A stretch of DNA of 64,000 nucleotides from JAEYFP01 sp964566545 (GTDB lineage: Bacteria > Bacillota > Clostridia > Lachnospirales > Lachnospiraceae). Below the pieces are notes generated by a model. The model made no database searches, was not told the DNA's origin, and saw nothing but the letters and a program-made list of their open reading frames with translations. Every line of letters starts with the position of its first letter. Within the stretch, counting starts at the first letter, position 1. The stretch is taken from the NCBI GenBank assembly GCA_964566545.1, contig CAZMIX010000006.1, positions 27,920 to 91,919 on the forward strand, given 5' to 3'. The position numbers and the translations under genes were made by a program. Below are positions 25,934 through 35,480 of this stretch, one piece after another.

Positions 25934-27972
25934 TATGCTGCCACCATCCCTACCGATTGCAATTCTACATTGCTGTCAATCTCATTATATGAAACAACAA
26001 TCAAATCCTTAAAATAATCCTCCGTCAGCTTCTTAAAATACATTCTGACAATCGGAGATGTAATAATAATCGGGTTTTTCCCAAGATTCTCGAGTTTTGC
26101 AATTTCCTGCTCAACTGATTTGACAATCGCCTTTGTCCGCTCCGGATCAAGTGTCAGATAAGCCCCTTGCTCCGTCTGCTTAACGCTTCCCATAATCTCC
26201 TGTTCGATCTTCGGATCCAGCGTGACGACGCTCGTCGATTCATTAGCCGGAAAATACTTGGCAGAAATCGCCCTTTTCAGGCTCTGCCGGACATATTCCG
26301 TTAGTACATCCGTATCTCTCGTAGAGACCGCATGATCCGCAAGTGTCTCAAAAATTGTCAGAAGATCGCGGATGGAAATTCCTTCACGCAGCAGATTCTG
26401 CAATACCTTCTGAAGCTCTCCGAGTCCAAGCAGTTTCGGCGTCAGCTCATCCACAAGCGAAGGGTTGGAATCCTTAATATTGTTGACAAGGTTCTGTACA
26501 TCCTGTCTCGACAGCAGCTCCGCAATGTGCTGCCTGATAATTTCCGTCAAATGAGTCGCGATGATGGAAGGCGGATCGACTACCGTATAGCCAAGACTTT
26601 CCGCACGCTCACGCTGCGACTCCGTAATCCACGTGGCCGGCAGATGGAACGACGGCTCAAACGTCGGAATACCTGAAATCTCCTCCTCGACAAATCCGGG
26701 ATTCATCGCCATATAATGGTCAAATAGAATTTCACCCTCGCTAACCTGGATCCCCTTAATCTTAATAATGTACTGGTTTGGATTCAACTGAATGTTATCA
26801 CGCAAACGAATAATCGGCACAACCATGCCAAGCTCTAAGGCAACCTGACGGCGAATCATTACAACACGATCCAGTAAATCGCCGCCCTGATTGACATCGG
26901 CAAGCGGGATAATGCCATAGCCAAATTCCAGTTCAATCGGATCAACCTGCAAGAGCGATACGACATTCTCCGGCTTTCTGATTTCTTCTGCGGACTGCTC
27001 ATCCGCATCGACGGTCTGCTCGATTTTCTCCACCTCAAGGGAATTTGCAATAAACCGGCCTGATATAATAAAGGTCAGCCCAAGCACAAGAAACAAGATC
27101 GTGTTTAGAGGCGTCGTAATTCCCAAAAAACAAATTGTGACGCCGACAAAATAAAGTACTTTCGGAATACCAAAAAGCTGTCTGATAAGCACGTCTCCAA
27201 AATCCGCCTCTTTGGAGCCTTTTGTAACAAGGATACCGGTGGAAAGCGAGATCAAAAGCGCCGGAATCTGGCTGACAAGCCCGTCACCGATCGTCAGGAT
27301 CGCATATTTCTGAAGCGATTCCATGATCTCCAAGCCTTCCCTTGTAACACCCATCACAATACCGCCGATGATGTTGATCATCGTAATGATCAAACCTGCT
27401 ACCGCATCTCCCTTTACATACTTCACGGCACCATCCATCGAACCAAAAAAACTGGATTCCTGTTGAATCTTATCGCGCAGCACCTTTGCGTCCGCATCCG
27501 TAATCGCACCCGTATTCAAATCGGCATCAATCGCCATCTGCTTACCGGGCATCGCGTCAAGCGTAAATCTCGCCGTTACCTCAGCAACACGTTCGGAACC
27601 TTTATTGATAACCATAAACTGGATGATAATTAAAATAATAAATATGATCGAACCGATGACCAGATCGCCGCCGCCTACAAAGTTACCGAAGGTCTCGATA
27701 ACGTTACCCGGATCGCCTGTCGATAAGATAAGTCTTGTGGAAGAAACATTCAGCGAGATTCTGAAAATCGTCGTAAACAATAAAATCGTCGGAAAAAATG
27801 ACATTTCCAAAATCTCTTTTACAAACATTGAATTAAACAGAATCGTAAATGCAACCGCAATATTAATCGCAAGGCAAATATCCAGCAAAAAAGACGGAAT
27901 CGGTACAATTAGAAAGACAAACGCGCTCAACAGATACAGCGCAACGCCTAAATCAGCTTTTCCAAATTTCAA
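25933..27972 (-). CDS. flhA: Flagellar export gate protein FlhA
   Basis: 679 residues. Eight transmembrane helices occupy about 1-310, with the FHIPEP-family loop (MPGKQMAIDADLNTGAITD) between them. The large cytoplasmic domain (about 340-679) binds late chaperone-substrate complexes. It is the central ring of the export gate and uses the proton-motive force. Length and motifs are normal. It lies between flhB (21-base gap) and flhF. Confidence 0.96.
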   Translation of the reverse strand: MKFGKADLGVALYLLSAFVFLIVPIPSFLLDICLAINIAVAFTILFNSMFVKEILEMSFFPTILLFTTIFRISLNVSSTRLILSTGDPGNVIETFGNFVGGGDLVIGSIIFIILIIIQFMVINKGSERVAEVTARFTLDAMPGKQMAIDADLNTGAITDADAKVLRDKIQQESSFFGSMDGAVKYVKGDAVAGLIITMINIIGGIVMGVTREGLEIMESLQKYAILTIGDGLVSQIPALLISLSTGILVTKGSKEADFGDVLIRQLFGIPKVLYFVGVTICFLGITTPLNTILFLVLGLTFIISGRFIANSLEVEKIEQTVDADEQSAEEIRKPENVVSLLQVDPIELEFGYGIIPLADVNQGGDLLDRVVMIRRQVALELGMVVPIIRLRDNIQLNPNQYIIKIKGIQVSEGEILFDHYMAMNPGFVEEEISGIPTFEPSFHLPATWITESQRERAESLGYTVVDPPSIIATHLTEIIRQHIAELLSRQDVQNLVNNIKDSNPSLVDELTPKLLGLGELQKVLQNLLREGISIRDLLTIFETLADHAVSTRDTDVLTEYVRQSLKRAISAKYFPANESTSVVTLDPKIEQEIMGSVKQTEQGAYLTLDPERTKAIVKSVEQEIAKLENLGKNPIIITSPIVRMYFKKLTEDYFKDLIVVSYNEIDSNVELQSVGMVAA

Positions 27973-27993
27973 TCTGCCTTCCTCCTATCGTAA

Positions 27994-29130
27994 TTAAGCT
28001 CGCTGTTTGGCATTATAAACGACTGCCAATATTTCAGCGACCGCCTGATAAAGCTCGGACGGGATCTGCGCGCCCAACTCAACATTATAATAAAGCATTC
28101 TGGCAAGCGGCTTATTCTCAACTATCTCTATATTATGCACTTTCGCCTCTTCTTTAATCTTGGCGGCAAGAAAATCCTGGCCCTTCGCGAGCACATACGG
28201 AGCATCGGCAACCTTGGGATCGTACTTGATCGCGACCGCAAAGTGCGTCGGATTCGTAATGACAACATCCGCCTGCGGAATTGACTGCATCATACGTCTC
28301 CTGGAAGCCTCCTGCATTCGCTGCTTCTGCTTGCCCTTGATCTTCGGATCGCCTTCGGCGTTTTTCCACTCATCCTTAACCTCTTGCTTTGTCATCTTCA
28401 TATCTTCTTTGAACTTCCATTTCTGGTAAAGAAAATCTGCCAGACCGATGATCAAATAATATGCACTGATCTTTAAACCGAGGCTAATTGCCACATTTCC
28501 AAAAAGTTGCACTGCAGAAAGCAGCGTCATATCATATAAAATATATAAGGATGTCATTTCTTCCAACAGCGTCGTATACGCGATATAACCGAGCAGGACA
28601 AGTTTGAGCGCCGATTTGAACAGCTCTAACAGCTTATCCTTAGAAAAAATCCGTTTGACGCCTTTCAGCGGGTTTAATTTATTCCCCTTGGGCGCAAGCG
28701 GCTTTGTTGTGGGATGCCATTTCACCTGAGCAAGATCGACTAAAAATGCCACGGCAACGCCGACCGCAAATACAGGCAGCATAATAAGGAGCATCCGGAT
28801 AATCATCTGATTCATCATGCCGGCAAACAGTCTTGGTGCTATTTCTCCGTTTACCAGTTCAACCATTTCAGGAATCCGGTTGTAAACATAAGAAAAATTT
28901 TCAAGAAACTGGGTGCCCATCTGCCCGGCCCAGTTCTGTAAAATTAAAAACAGCGCGATCAGCCCGACCGCATTTCCAAGCTCTTTACTCTTTGCTACCT
29001 GACCTTCTTTTCTGGCATCAGTCATTTTTTTCTCGGAGGCCGGCTCGGTTTTTTCTCCGCCCGGGCCTTCCTTCGCAAACCGCTGCAGATCATAGGAATA
29101 TCTAAGGAAATCTTGTTGTATCTTCATCAC
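27994..29130 (-). CDS. flhB: Flagellar export switch protein FlhB
   Basis: 378 residues. A hydrophilic N-terminus (EKTEPASEKKMTDARKEGQVAKSKEL) typical of FlhB is followed by four transmembrane helices and a cytoplasmic domain with the self-cleavage site NPTH (293-296). Cleavage there switches export from hook to filament substrates in response to FliK. All key residues are present. The protein carries about 20 extra residues before the usual start; both Met1 and Met2 are possible. Confidence 0.96.
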   Translation of the reverse strand: MMKIQQDFLRYSYDLQRFAKEGPGGEKTEPASEKKMTDARKEGQVAKSKELGNAVGLIALFLILQNWAGQMGTQFLENFSYVYNRIPEMVELVNGEIAPRLFAGMMNQMIIRMLLIMLPVFAVGVAVAFLVDLAQVKWHPTTKPLAPKGNKLNPLKGVKRIFSKDKLLELFKSALKLVLLGYIAYTTLLEEMTSLYILYDMTLLSAVQLFGNVAISLGLKISAYYLIIGLADFLYQKWKFKEDMKMTKQEVKDEWKNAEGDPKIKGKQKQRMQEASRRRMMQSIPQADVVITNPTHFAVAIKYDPKVADAPYVLAKGQDFLAAKIKEEAKVHNIEIVENKPLARMLYYNVELGAQIPSELYQAVAEILAVVYNAKQRA

Positions 29131-29146
29131 TATAACCGCCTCTGTT

Positions 29147-29932
29147 TCACAATATCATACTTTTTACCATAGCCGTAATCATGATCTTCATTTCCTTGAA
29201 AATGTATTCCGAAGCAGCCGGTAATACGCTGAGTGTCAAAAAAAGAACGGCAAGTCCGACTAAAATCTTGATCTGGATACCGACAGAAAACATATTAATC
29301 TGCGGTGAAGTCTTAGCAAGGATTCCGAGCACGGCATTTAAAATCATCATCGCCGCCACAATCGGCAGACAAATCCTAAATGCGATCATGACGTAGTCGG
29401 TCAAAAACTGAATCATCGCCGTTACAATCTTATCGGACTGAAACACCGCGCCGCCGATCGGTATGAGCGTATATGTCTCCACCATGGCACGCAACAGATA
29501 ATGATGCATATTGGTCACTACTAAAAGCAGCATCACCGCGTACTGGTAAAGAGAGCCGGTAAAGCCCGTCGACTCCTTTGTGAGAGGATCCATGAGCTGT
29601 ACCATTGACAGCCCGATTTCCATGTCTGCAATCTTTCCTGCAAATAAAACAATGGAATTACATATATTAGCCCCCAACCCAATCAGAAGCCCTGTAATTC
29701 CTTCCTTGAGGACAAGCACAGCATAGCCGAGCACGGTGTTGTACTCCGGCATCACATGCGGCGTTATTGCGTGAGAAATTACAAGCGCAATAAAAAAGCT
29801 CAAACCCGCCCGCACCCTTCTTGGCGTATTATTCGTAGAAAAGAACGGTGCCGCAAAAACAAAGCAGCTTATCCTTGTAAATACCAACAAGAAATATTCC
29901 AGATCGCTATAAGTAAACGAATAATCTATCAT
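29147..29932 (-). CDS. fliR: Flagellar export protein FliR
   Basis: 261 residues with about six hydrophobic helices. The motifs FTRISCFVFAAPFFSTNNTPRRVRAGLSF and PLTKESTGFTGSLYQYAVM fit the FliR/SctT family. FliR joins FliP and FliQ in the core of the membrane export gate. It lies 6 bases after fliQ and 16 bases before flhB, the standard order. Confidence 0.95.
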   Translation of the reverse strand: MIDYSFTYSDLEYFLLVFTRISCFVFAAPFFSTNNTPRRVRAGLSFFIALVISHAITPHVMPEYNTVLGYAVLVLKEGITGLLIGLGANICNSIVLFAGKIADMEIGLSMVQLMDPLTKESTGFTGSLYQYAVMLLLVVTNMHHYLLRAMVETYTLIPIGGAVFQSDKIVTAMIQFLTDYVMIAFRICLPIVAAMMILNAVLGILAKTSPQINMFSVGIQIKILVGLAVLFLTLSVLPAASEYIFKEMKIMITAMVKSMIL

Positions 29933-29938
29933 AGACTC

Positions 29939-30208
29939 CTACCTGACATAGAGCGAAAAATTCGACCATAGCTGCTCGGTAAAGCTTACCATATTATTCA
30001 ACATCCAATGCCCGGCTAACATCAGCATGACAAATATGGAAATGATTTTAGGTACAAAGGTAAGCGTCTGCTCTTGAATAGAAGTCACTGTCTGAAAAAT
30101 ACTGACAATCAGCCCGACGACGAGCGAAACAAGCAAAAGCGGCGCCGACGTCAAAATGATCGTATACAAAGCATCCTGCGTAATTCCGGTGACGGTATCA
30201 ATCGTCAT
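29939..30208 (-). CDS. fliQ: Flagellar export protein FliQ
   Basis: 89 residues with two transmembrane helices, the usual size. The motif LLVSLVVGLIVSIFQTVTSIQEQTLTFVPKI is highly typical of FliQ. It is part of the FliPQR gate complex and lies between fliP and fliR. The 52-base gap from fliP is short and shows no signal other than a ribosome binding site. Confidence 0.96.
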   Translation of the reverse strand: MTIDTVTGITQDALYTIILTSAPLLLVSLVVGLIVSIFQTVTSIQEQTLTFVPKIISIFVMLMLAGHWMLNNMVSFTEQLWSNFSLYVR

Positions 30209-30260
30209 ATTTTATCACACCTTTCTTTTCGCCGGTATGTCTGCAATAATATCTATTCCA

Positions 30261-31145
30261 TTAATAGAATGTCTTGACGAGCCCTCCGATTACGAGATTC
30301 CAGCCATCCGCCAAAATAAACAGCAGGATTTTAAACGGCATGGAAATTGTCGTGGGCGGAAGCATCATCATGCCCATCGACATCAAAGTGGAGGCCACCA
30401 CCATATCAATAACAATAAACGGAATATATAACAAAAATCCAATGATAAATGCGGTGCGCAGTTCGCTGATAACAAAACTGGGAACCAGCACGCGCGTTGG
30501 AATTTCATTAATACTATCAACACTTTCGATTCCTTCGATATCAAGGAATAAACGGACATCCTTTGTCTGTGTCTGCCCATACATGAATTCACGCAGCGGC
30601 TGTGAAGCCGCATCCAAAAACTCCTGCTGGGTCATCTCTCCCGCCTCAAAAGGCTGAATCGCCGTCGTATTAATTTCCGTAATGACGGGATTCATAATAT
30701 AAAATGTCAGAAACAGAGATAGACCAATCAGCACCTGATTCGGAGGTGCTGTCTGCGTACCGAGTGCTGATCTGACAAAATGCATTACGATGATAATCCT
30801 TGTAAAAGACGTCATCATGATAATTATCGTCGGAGCAAGCGCAAGTAAAGTAAGGATAATTAAAATTCTGAGTGTCCCCGAAAGATTTCCCTGACCGTCC
30901 TGATAGGTGACCGATAAATTATTCGCCACATTCAGTTCCTTTAAGTCATCCGCGGTCTCCGCGCTTCCCGGCTTATTGATAACTGTATTATTTTCATTTA
31001 CGGCAGACTCATCCAAAATGCCGAGATCATTCAGATCTGCCGCCCTTACAGGTGTCTGTACTGTCAAAAGCAGACCCGCCGCACACACAAACAGGCAAAA
31101 GAGAAGCTTGTATCTTCTGCCTTTTCGTATTCGTTGTTTATCCAT
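30261..31145 (-). CDS. fliP: Flagellar export protein FliP
   Basis: 294 residues. A cleavable-type signal sequence (about 11-36, ending VRAAD) precedes an external stretch and four transmembrane helices. Family motifs include MMTSFTRIIIVMHFVRSALGTQTAPPNQVLIGLSLFLTF and PFIVIDMVVASTLMSMGMMMLPP. FliP forms the pore of the export gate with FliQ and FliR. The gene directly abuts fliO without a gap. Confidence 0.96.
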   Translation of the reverse strand: MDKQRIRKGRRYKLLFCLFVCAAGLLLTVQTPVRAADLNDLGILDESAVNENNTVINKPGSAETADDLKELNVANNLSVTYQDGQGNLSGTLRILIILTLLALAPTIIIMMTSFTRIIIVMHFVRSALGTQTAPPNQVLIGLSLFLTFYIMNPVITEINTTAIQPFEAGEMTQQEFLDAASQPLREFMYGQTQTKDVRLFLDIEGIESVDSINEIPTRVLVPSFVISELRTAFIIGFLLYIPFIVIDMVVASTLMSMGMMMLPPTTISMPFKILLFILADGWNLVIGGLVKTFY

Positions 31146-31523
31146 TTAATTATCGCCCCGTTTATGTATCCGTTCTTTTGCCTTATCCAATAATTTCTGA
31201 AAACTGTCCTGCGGTACCGTACCGTCCGGTGCCAGTTTAACCTCGTCCTCCGTAAGCTCCGTAAACATTGTAACCGTGTCCTTACCGATCGCAATCACCA
31301 GATATTTTTTTCCTACCCGTACGATCTGTAAATATTTATTGGACGTAAGCTTGCATGTCTCAATCACCTCAAAGTTCCTGTTGTTCAGCTGCAGCTTTTG
31401 GAACTTTCCAACCCAGCGCGTCGTAGCATACGTCAGAACCAGCACAAAAATGAATACGAGCAGCACCGTGAAAAATTGAGCCGCGCTTTCCAAGCCTGAC
31501 GATGTATATCCAAGTATCATCAT
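31146..31523 (-). CDS. fliO: Flagellar biosynthetic protein FliO/FliZ
   Basis: 125 residues. One transmembrane helix at about 14-37 is followed by a cytoplasmic domain (LQLNNRNFEVIETCKLTSNKYLQIVRVGKKYLVIAIG), the FliO/YlxL-like pattern. FliO assists assembly and stability of the FliP ring. It lies between cheY and fliP, as in Bacillus, where it is called fliZ. Sequence is less conserved than in other export genes, but position and layout agree. Confidence 0.9.
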   Translation of the reverse strand: MMILGYTSSGLESAAQFFTVLLVFIFVLVLTYATTRWVGKFQKLQLNNRNFEVIETCKLTSNKYLQIVRVGKKYLVIAIGKDTVTMFTELTEDEVKLAPDGTVPQDSFQKLLDKAKERIHKRGDN

Positions 31524-31527
31524 AAAA

Positions 31528-31890
31528 TCAACCCACTACTTTTTTCACTGCCTCGATGACACGGTCTGCCTGGAACGGTTTCACGATAAAATCCTTCGCA
31601 CCTGCCTGAATGGATTCGATTACCATTGCCTGCTGTCCCATCGCGGAGCACATAATCACAAGCGCACTGGAGTCATTCTCTTTAATCTTTTTCAGAGCCT
31701 GAATACCATCCAGCTCAGGCATCGTGATATCCATCAATACAAGATCCGGCTTCAATTCATTGTATTTTTCGATTGCCCTTGCGCCATTCTCTGCCTCACC
31801 TGCGACATTATAACCATTCTTAGTTAAAATGTCCTTGATCATCATTCTCATAAACGCTGCATCGTCACAAATCAAAATGTTTTTTGCCAT
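31528..31890 (-). CDS. cheY: Chemotaxis response regulator CheY
   Basis: 120 residues, a single receiver domain. Acidic pocket CDDAAFMR, phospho-acceptor Asp54 in LMDITMPELDG, Thr/Ser switch position in MCSAMGQ and Lys in FIVKPF are all present. Phospho-CheY binds FliM and the FliY N-terminal region to change rotation. It sits 23 bases after fliY, the Gram-positive arrangement in which FliY also acts as a CheY-P phosphatase. Confidence 0.96.
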   Translation of the reverse strand: MAKNILICDDAAFMRMMIKDILTKNGYNVAGEAENGARAIEKYNELKPDLVLMDITMPELDGIQALKKIKENDSSALVIMCSAMGQQAMVIESIQAGAKDFIVKPFQADRVIEAVKKVVG

Positions 31891-31913
31891 TTTTCCTTCT
31901 CCTATACGTTATT

Positions 31914-33128
31914 TTAATTGATTATCTCTGTTACTCTGACACCAAAATTTTCTTCAATTACAACGACTTCACCTTTGGCCACCAGCTTTCCATTTACAAG
32001 CACATCCACCGGTTCTCCTGCAATTTTGTCCAGTTCGATAATCGTGCCCGGTGCAAAGTCTAGAATATCACTAATTGCCTTGCTGGTTCTGCCAAGCTCA
32101 ACCGTCACCTCCAAAGGCACATCCTTGATCAAGGCAATGTTTTCCTGACTCTGTAACGCATTGATATCACTCGAGAATGTCTGAAAAGCAGCCGGCTGTA
32201 TATTGATATTCTGCATTCCCATTGGCTGCTGCATATTCATTGGCTGCTGCATATTCATTGGCTGCTGCGTTGACATTGGATTTCCCATACTCATTGGGCC
32301 TCCCATATTCATCGCGTTGACCATTCCCATTGAGCCGTTCATTCCCATCGCGCCCATGTTCATCAAAGGGGGCTGCTGCGCTGTTTGCATAACGGATTGC
32401 GGAATTTCCATCGGGATTGGTTCCGGTTCCGGCTCGGGTTCTTGACTGTCTATAAAAAAACTATATAATGATTTCGAAAATTCAATCGGGTATAGCTGTA
32501 AGATCTTACTGTCAACCAAATCCCCGATCTGCATGCGGAACGTAATCTTAACAAAAACTCCCGCAAGGAAAGGAGAAATCGCTCCACCATCCTTTTGTTG
32601 CTCCGTATCGATGATGATCGCCTCCGGCGGGCTGATATCAATCGTCGTGCCAAGCATGGAGGACAGGGACGTCGCAGAGGAACCCATCATCTGGTTCATC
32701 GCTTCGGAAATCGCACTTAAATGCAGCTCTCCAAGATCCCCCTCCGTATTCGTACCATCGCCTCCCATCATCAGATCGGTGATGATCTTTACGTCGCTTT
32801 CCTTCAGTATCAGAATATTGGTTCCTTCAAGACCCGACGTATACTGAATTTTTATGAACACGCAGGGTCGATCATAATCTTCAATAACTTGATCCCATGT
32901 TGCCAGTTCTACAATCGGAGTCGTGATGTTGACCTTACGATTGACCAAGGAATAAAATGTCGTCGCTGATGTTCCCATGCTGATATTGGCCACTTCGCCG
33001 ATTGCGTCCTTTTCCATTTCCGTCAAAAGCTCATTATCGGCTGTTTCTTGAGTCGGCGCCATATCCGTCGATTCACTCATGCCATTTAACAAGGCGTTGA
33101 TTTCATCCTGGGATAGCATTCCTTCCAT
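31914..33128 (-). CDS. fliY: Flagellar switch protein FliY (CheC-like plus FliN domain)
   Basis: 404 residues. The N-terminus MLSQDEINALLNGM is the CheY-P binding motif. A CheC-like phosphatase region (about 35-215) has EKDAIGEVANISMGTSAT and LSAISEAMNQMMGSSATSL. A Glu-Pro stretch (about 229-240) and a 51-residue methionine-rich linker with QQPMNM repeats (255-305) precede a C-terminal FliN/SpoA domain (about 325-404). FliY replaces FliN in the C-ring. The methionine-rich linker is unusual in length and composition. The start has a good family match. Confidence 0.95.
   Translation of the reverse strand: MEGMLSQDEINALLNGMSESTDMAPTQETADNELLTEMEKDAIGEVANISMGTSATTFYSLVNRKVNITTPIVELATWDQVIEDYDRPCVFIKIQYTSGLEGTNILILKESDVKIITDLMMGGDGTNTEGDLGELHLSAISEAMNQMMGSSATSLSSMLGTTIDISPPEAIIIDTEQQKDGGAISPFLAGVFVKITFRMQIGDLVDSKILQLYPIEFSKSLYSFFIDSQEPEPEPEPIPMEIPQSVMQTAQQPPLMNMGAMGMNGSMGMVNAMNMGGPMSMGNPMSTQQPMNMQQPMNMQQPMGMQNINIQPAAFQTFSSDINALQSQENIALIKDVPLEVTVELGRTSKAISDILDFAPGTIIELDKIAGEPVDVLVNGKLVAKGEVVVIEENFGVRVTEIIN
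32221..32274. repeat. Three 18-bp tandem repeats in the fliY linker
   Basis: The unit ATTGGCTGCTGCATATTC occurs at 32221-32238 and 32239-32256, with a diverged third copy at 32257-32274. On the coding strand it specifies QQPMNM. Since the unit is a multiple of three, slippage would lengthen or shorten the linker without breaking the gene. Confidence 0.85.
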
Positions 33129-33131
33129 CCA

Positions 33132-34112
33132 TTATTCCCCCTCTCTCAATATTGATGTAACTCTTACCGCATAGGCATCCTTTGTGGAGCCGGGCAAGGC
33201 TTTGAATTTCTTTAAATTTCCAACATATACATCCAATTCATTGTTTACCTTGGAATTCAGCTTAATGATGTCGCCTAACTGAAGATTTATAAAATCATTG
33301 ACTGTGATTGCGCTCCTGCCAAGTATCGTACGAATCGGCATATCAACTCTGCGAATAATCGTTTCGATATGATCCTCGTAATTCTCCTCATTGTTTTCCT
33401 TCATGGTGGAGAACCAATACTTCGTATTTAACTTATCCATGACACTTTCCAACGTAAAATACGGGAGACAGACGTTCATCAGACCTTCCACATCACCGAT
33501 CTTTACACTAATCGTCACGATCGCAATCATTTCGCTTGGCGCAATAATTTGCGCAAACTGCGGATTCGTCTCAATCCTCTCCAAAAACGGATTGATCTCA
33601 ACAACATTTTTCCACGGCTCACGCATAAGCTGTACGCATACCGATATAATCTTATCTATAATGGAACGCTCAATCTCCGAAAAATCTCTGTTCTTCTCTA
33701 GTGGCGTTCCCTGACCGCCAAGCATTCTATCCAGCATCGCAAAACCGAGATTGGCAGCTATTTCCAGCATGATGTTTCCGTTCAAGGGCTCGAAACTAAC
33801 AATTGCAAGTAACACAGGATTAGCAAGCGCCGTAGAAAATTCCGCAAACGTACAGGCCTCTGAATTCACGACGCTGACCTGTATATTCTTCCTAAGATAA
33901 ACCGGCAGATTTGTCGACAACAAACGTCCATAATGCTCAAATATAATTTCGAGTGTCCTCAAATGTTCTTTTGAAAATTTAGCAGGCCGTCTGAAATCGT
34001 AATTTTTGGTTACCTTTTCTTCGACAATACTAATTTCCTCTGCATCCAGTTCCCCCGAGCTTAATGCCTGAAGCAGACTATCTATCTCGTTTTGGGAGAG
34101 TACCTCACTCAT
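33132..34112 (-). CDS. fliM: Flagellar motor switch protein FliM
   Basis: 326 residues. The N-terminal CheY-P motif MSEVLSQNEIDSLLQAL, a central CheC-like domain (about 40-230, with IIFEHYGRLLSTNLPVYLRK) and a C-terminal SpoA domain (about 250-326) are present. The start MSEVLS is preferred over a GTG three codons earlier because GAGGTG lies at a suitable distance. FliM links FliG to FliY in the C-ring and sets direction of rotation. It ends 3 bases before fliY begins. Confidence 0.96.
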   Translation of the reverse strand: MSEVLSQNEIDSLLQALSSGELDAEEISIVEEKVTKNYDFRRPAKFSKEHLRTLEIIFEHYGRLLSTNLPVYLRKNIQVSVVNSEACTFAEFSTALANPVLLAIVSFEPLNGNIMLEIAANLGFAMLDRMLGGQGTPLEKNRDFSEIERSIIDKIISVCVQLMREPWKNVVEINPFLERIETNPQFAQIIAPSEMIAIVTISVKIGDVEGLMNVCLPYFTLESVMDKLNTKYWFSTMKENNEENYEDHIETIIRRVDMPIRTILGRSAITVNDFINLQLGDIIKLNSKVNNELDVYVGNLKKFKALPGSTKDAYAVRVTSILREGE

Positions 34113-34142
34113 CAAGCACACCTCAATCCTTCACTAATTCTT

Positions 34143-34658
34143 TTATTGGAATTTAATGTCCCTGAAGTATGCCTCATAGACAAACTTGGAATTGAACATT
34201 TCCTGTATTCTCAGTAAAATCGCTTCCTCAAGACCCGATTCATCCGACATCGCTTCCGCCTTTGTGTAAGCCCCAATCACATTGATCAACTCGCTTTTGA
34301 TTTTGCTCTCCTTTTCCGACATCATCGGCTGATAAGTTTCATAATCCTTATCTTTCATATTCAGAGAAAAGGAAACCGAAACAAGCGCGTAATGGTCGGT
34401 ACCATCCTCGTCCGGCTTTAAGGCAATCGTCATCGCATCCTCAATATTATATACACATGTATCTTCGATAGGAACTACGGCCTCCACCTCCTCGCCGGCA
34501 CCTACGTTAAGCTCTAAATCCAGTACGGCTGCAATATCATTCACAAGCGCAATCGTCTTCTGGTTTGCGGAAACGGTAAAAAACATGATAATTCCGGTCA
34601 ATGTCAAATTCAAGATTAAAAGTGCCAGAATCACAACCGTCATCAAATTCTTTTTCAT
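34143..34658 (-). CDS. fliL: Flagellar basal body-associated protein FliL
   Basis: 171 residues. One N-terminal transmembrane helix (about 7-28) and a periplasm-side domain ending in a pattern typical of FliL (ELINVIGAYTKAEAM...ILLRIQEMFNSKFVYEAYFRDIKFQ). FliL surrounds the stator and supports torque. The middle of the protein is divergent and somewhat longer than usual. Its place between motB and fliM supports the call. Confidence 0.88.
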   Translation of the reverse strand: MKKNLMTVVILALLILNLTLTGIIMFFTVSANQKTIALVNDIAAVLDLELNVGAGEEVEAVVPIEDTCVYNIEDAMTIALKPDEDGTDHYALVSVSFSLNMKDKDYETYQPMMSEKESKIKSELINVIGAYTKAEAMSDESGLEEAILLRIQEMFNSKFVYEAYFRDIKFQ

Positions 34659-34673
34659 TTTTATGCTCCTTCG

Positions 34674-35480
34674 TCAGTATGTACTGAGTGTATGATAAAT
34701 TTTGATTTCCACTCGTCTGTTCTTTGCACGTCCCTCCGGTTCCGAGTTGTCGGCAATCGGCACATACTCGCCCCTGCCGGAATGCTTGACCATTGCAGGA
34801 TCCAGATTCGTGTGAGCCACAAGATATTCGAATACGGACAGGGCGCGCGCGCTGGACAATTCGTTATTATCCTTGAATTGTGAGTTGTGAATCGGCACAT
34901 TGTCCGTATGTCCTTCTATTTCAACAATACTTTCGGCATACTTCTGTAAAATGATGCCAATCTTGTCCAAAATGCCATAAGAATCTTCTTTGATCATCGC
35001 GCTGCCGGAATCAAACAACAGCGAACCATTCAGCGTTAGAGACACATACTGGGAGGTGAAGTCCATATCCACGTCCTTGCCAAGGCGCTGTTCCGCAAGC
35101 ATCTCATCCACAAGCTCAGAAAGCGCCTCAGACGCTTCCATCTGCTGTGCTTGCGCCGATTCGAATGCATCTTTTTCAAGCTCATCCTTAGCGCCCGTTT
35201 CTTTAGAAGCATACCCCATGGAATTGATATATTGATCTAGCTCGTTGAGCTGGCTGACACCGTTAGAAATTAAAATGCCTTTTCCAATCGAGGCTCCGCC
35301 GCCCGAGAAAATACTGAAGCTGTCCGTAAAAGAAGCCGCCATCTCTTCAAATTTACTGGCATCCATCGAAGACATGGAAAACAGCAAGACAAAGAAACAT
35401 AATAACAGATTCATCAGATCCGCGAAAGTATTCATCCAGGCCGCACCCGGCTTCGGCGGATCCTCTTTACGTTTTGCCAC
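34674..35480 (-). CDS. motB: Flagellar stator protein MotB
   Basis: 268 residues. A single transmembrane helix (about 17-40) carries the proton-accepting Asp in NTFADLMNLLLCFFVLLFSMS. A plug/linker region and a C-terminal OmpA-like peptidoglycan-binding domain (EIEGHTDNVPI, ELSSARALSVFEYL, GRAKNRRVEI) follow. It anchors the stator to the wall. The start is GTG and overlaps the motA stop by one base (TAGTG). Confidence 0.96.
   Translation of the reverse strand: MAKRKEDPPKPGAAWMNTFADLMNLLLCFFVLLFSMSSMDASKFEEMAASFTDSFSIFSGGGASIGKGILISNGVSQLNELDQYINSMGYASKETGAKDELEKDAFESAQAQQMEASEALSELVDEMLAEQRLGKDVDMDFTSQYVSLTLNGSLLFDSGSAMIKEDSYGILDKIGIILQKYAESIVEIEGHTDNVPIHNSQFKDNNELSSARALSVFEYLVAHTNLDPAMVKHSGRGEYVPIADNSEPEGRAKNRRVEIKIYHTLSTY

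Noticed and set aside
33030..33040. GCCGATAA motif on the minus strand resembling a sigma-28 -10
   Set aside because: It lies within the fliY coding sequence and no TAAA-type -35 stands 11-16 bases upstream.
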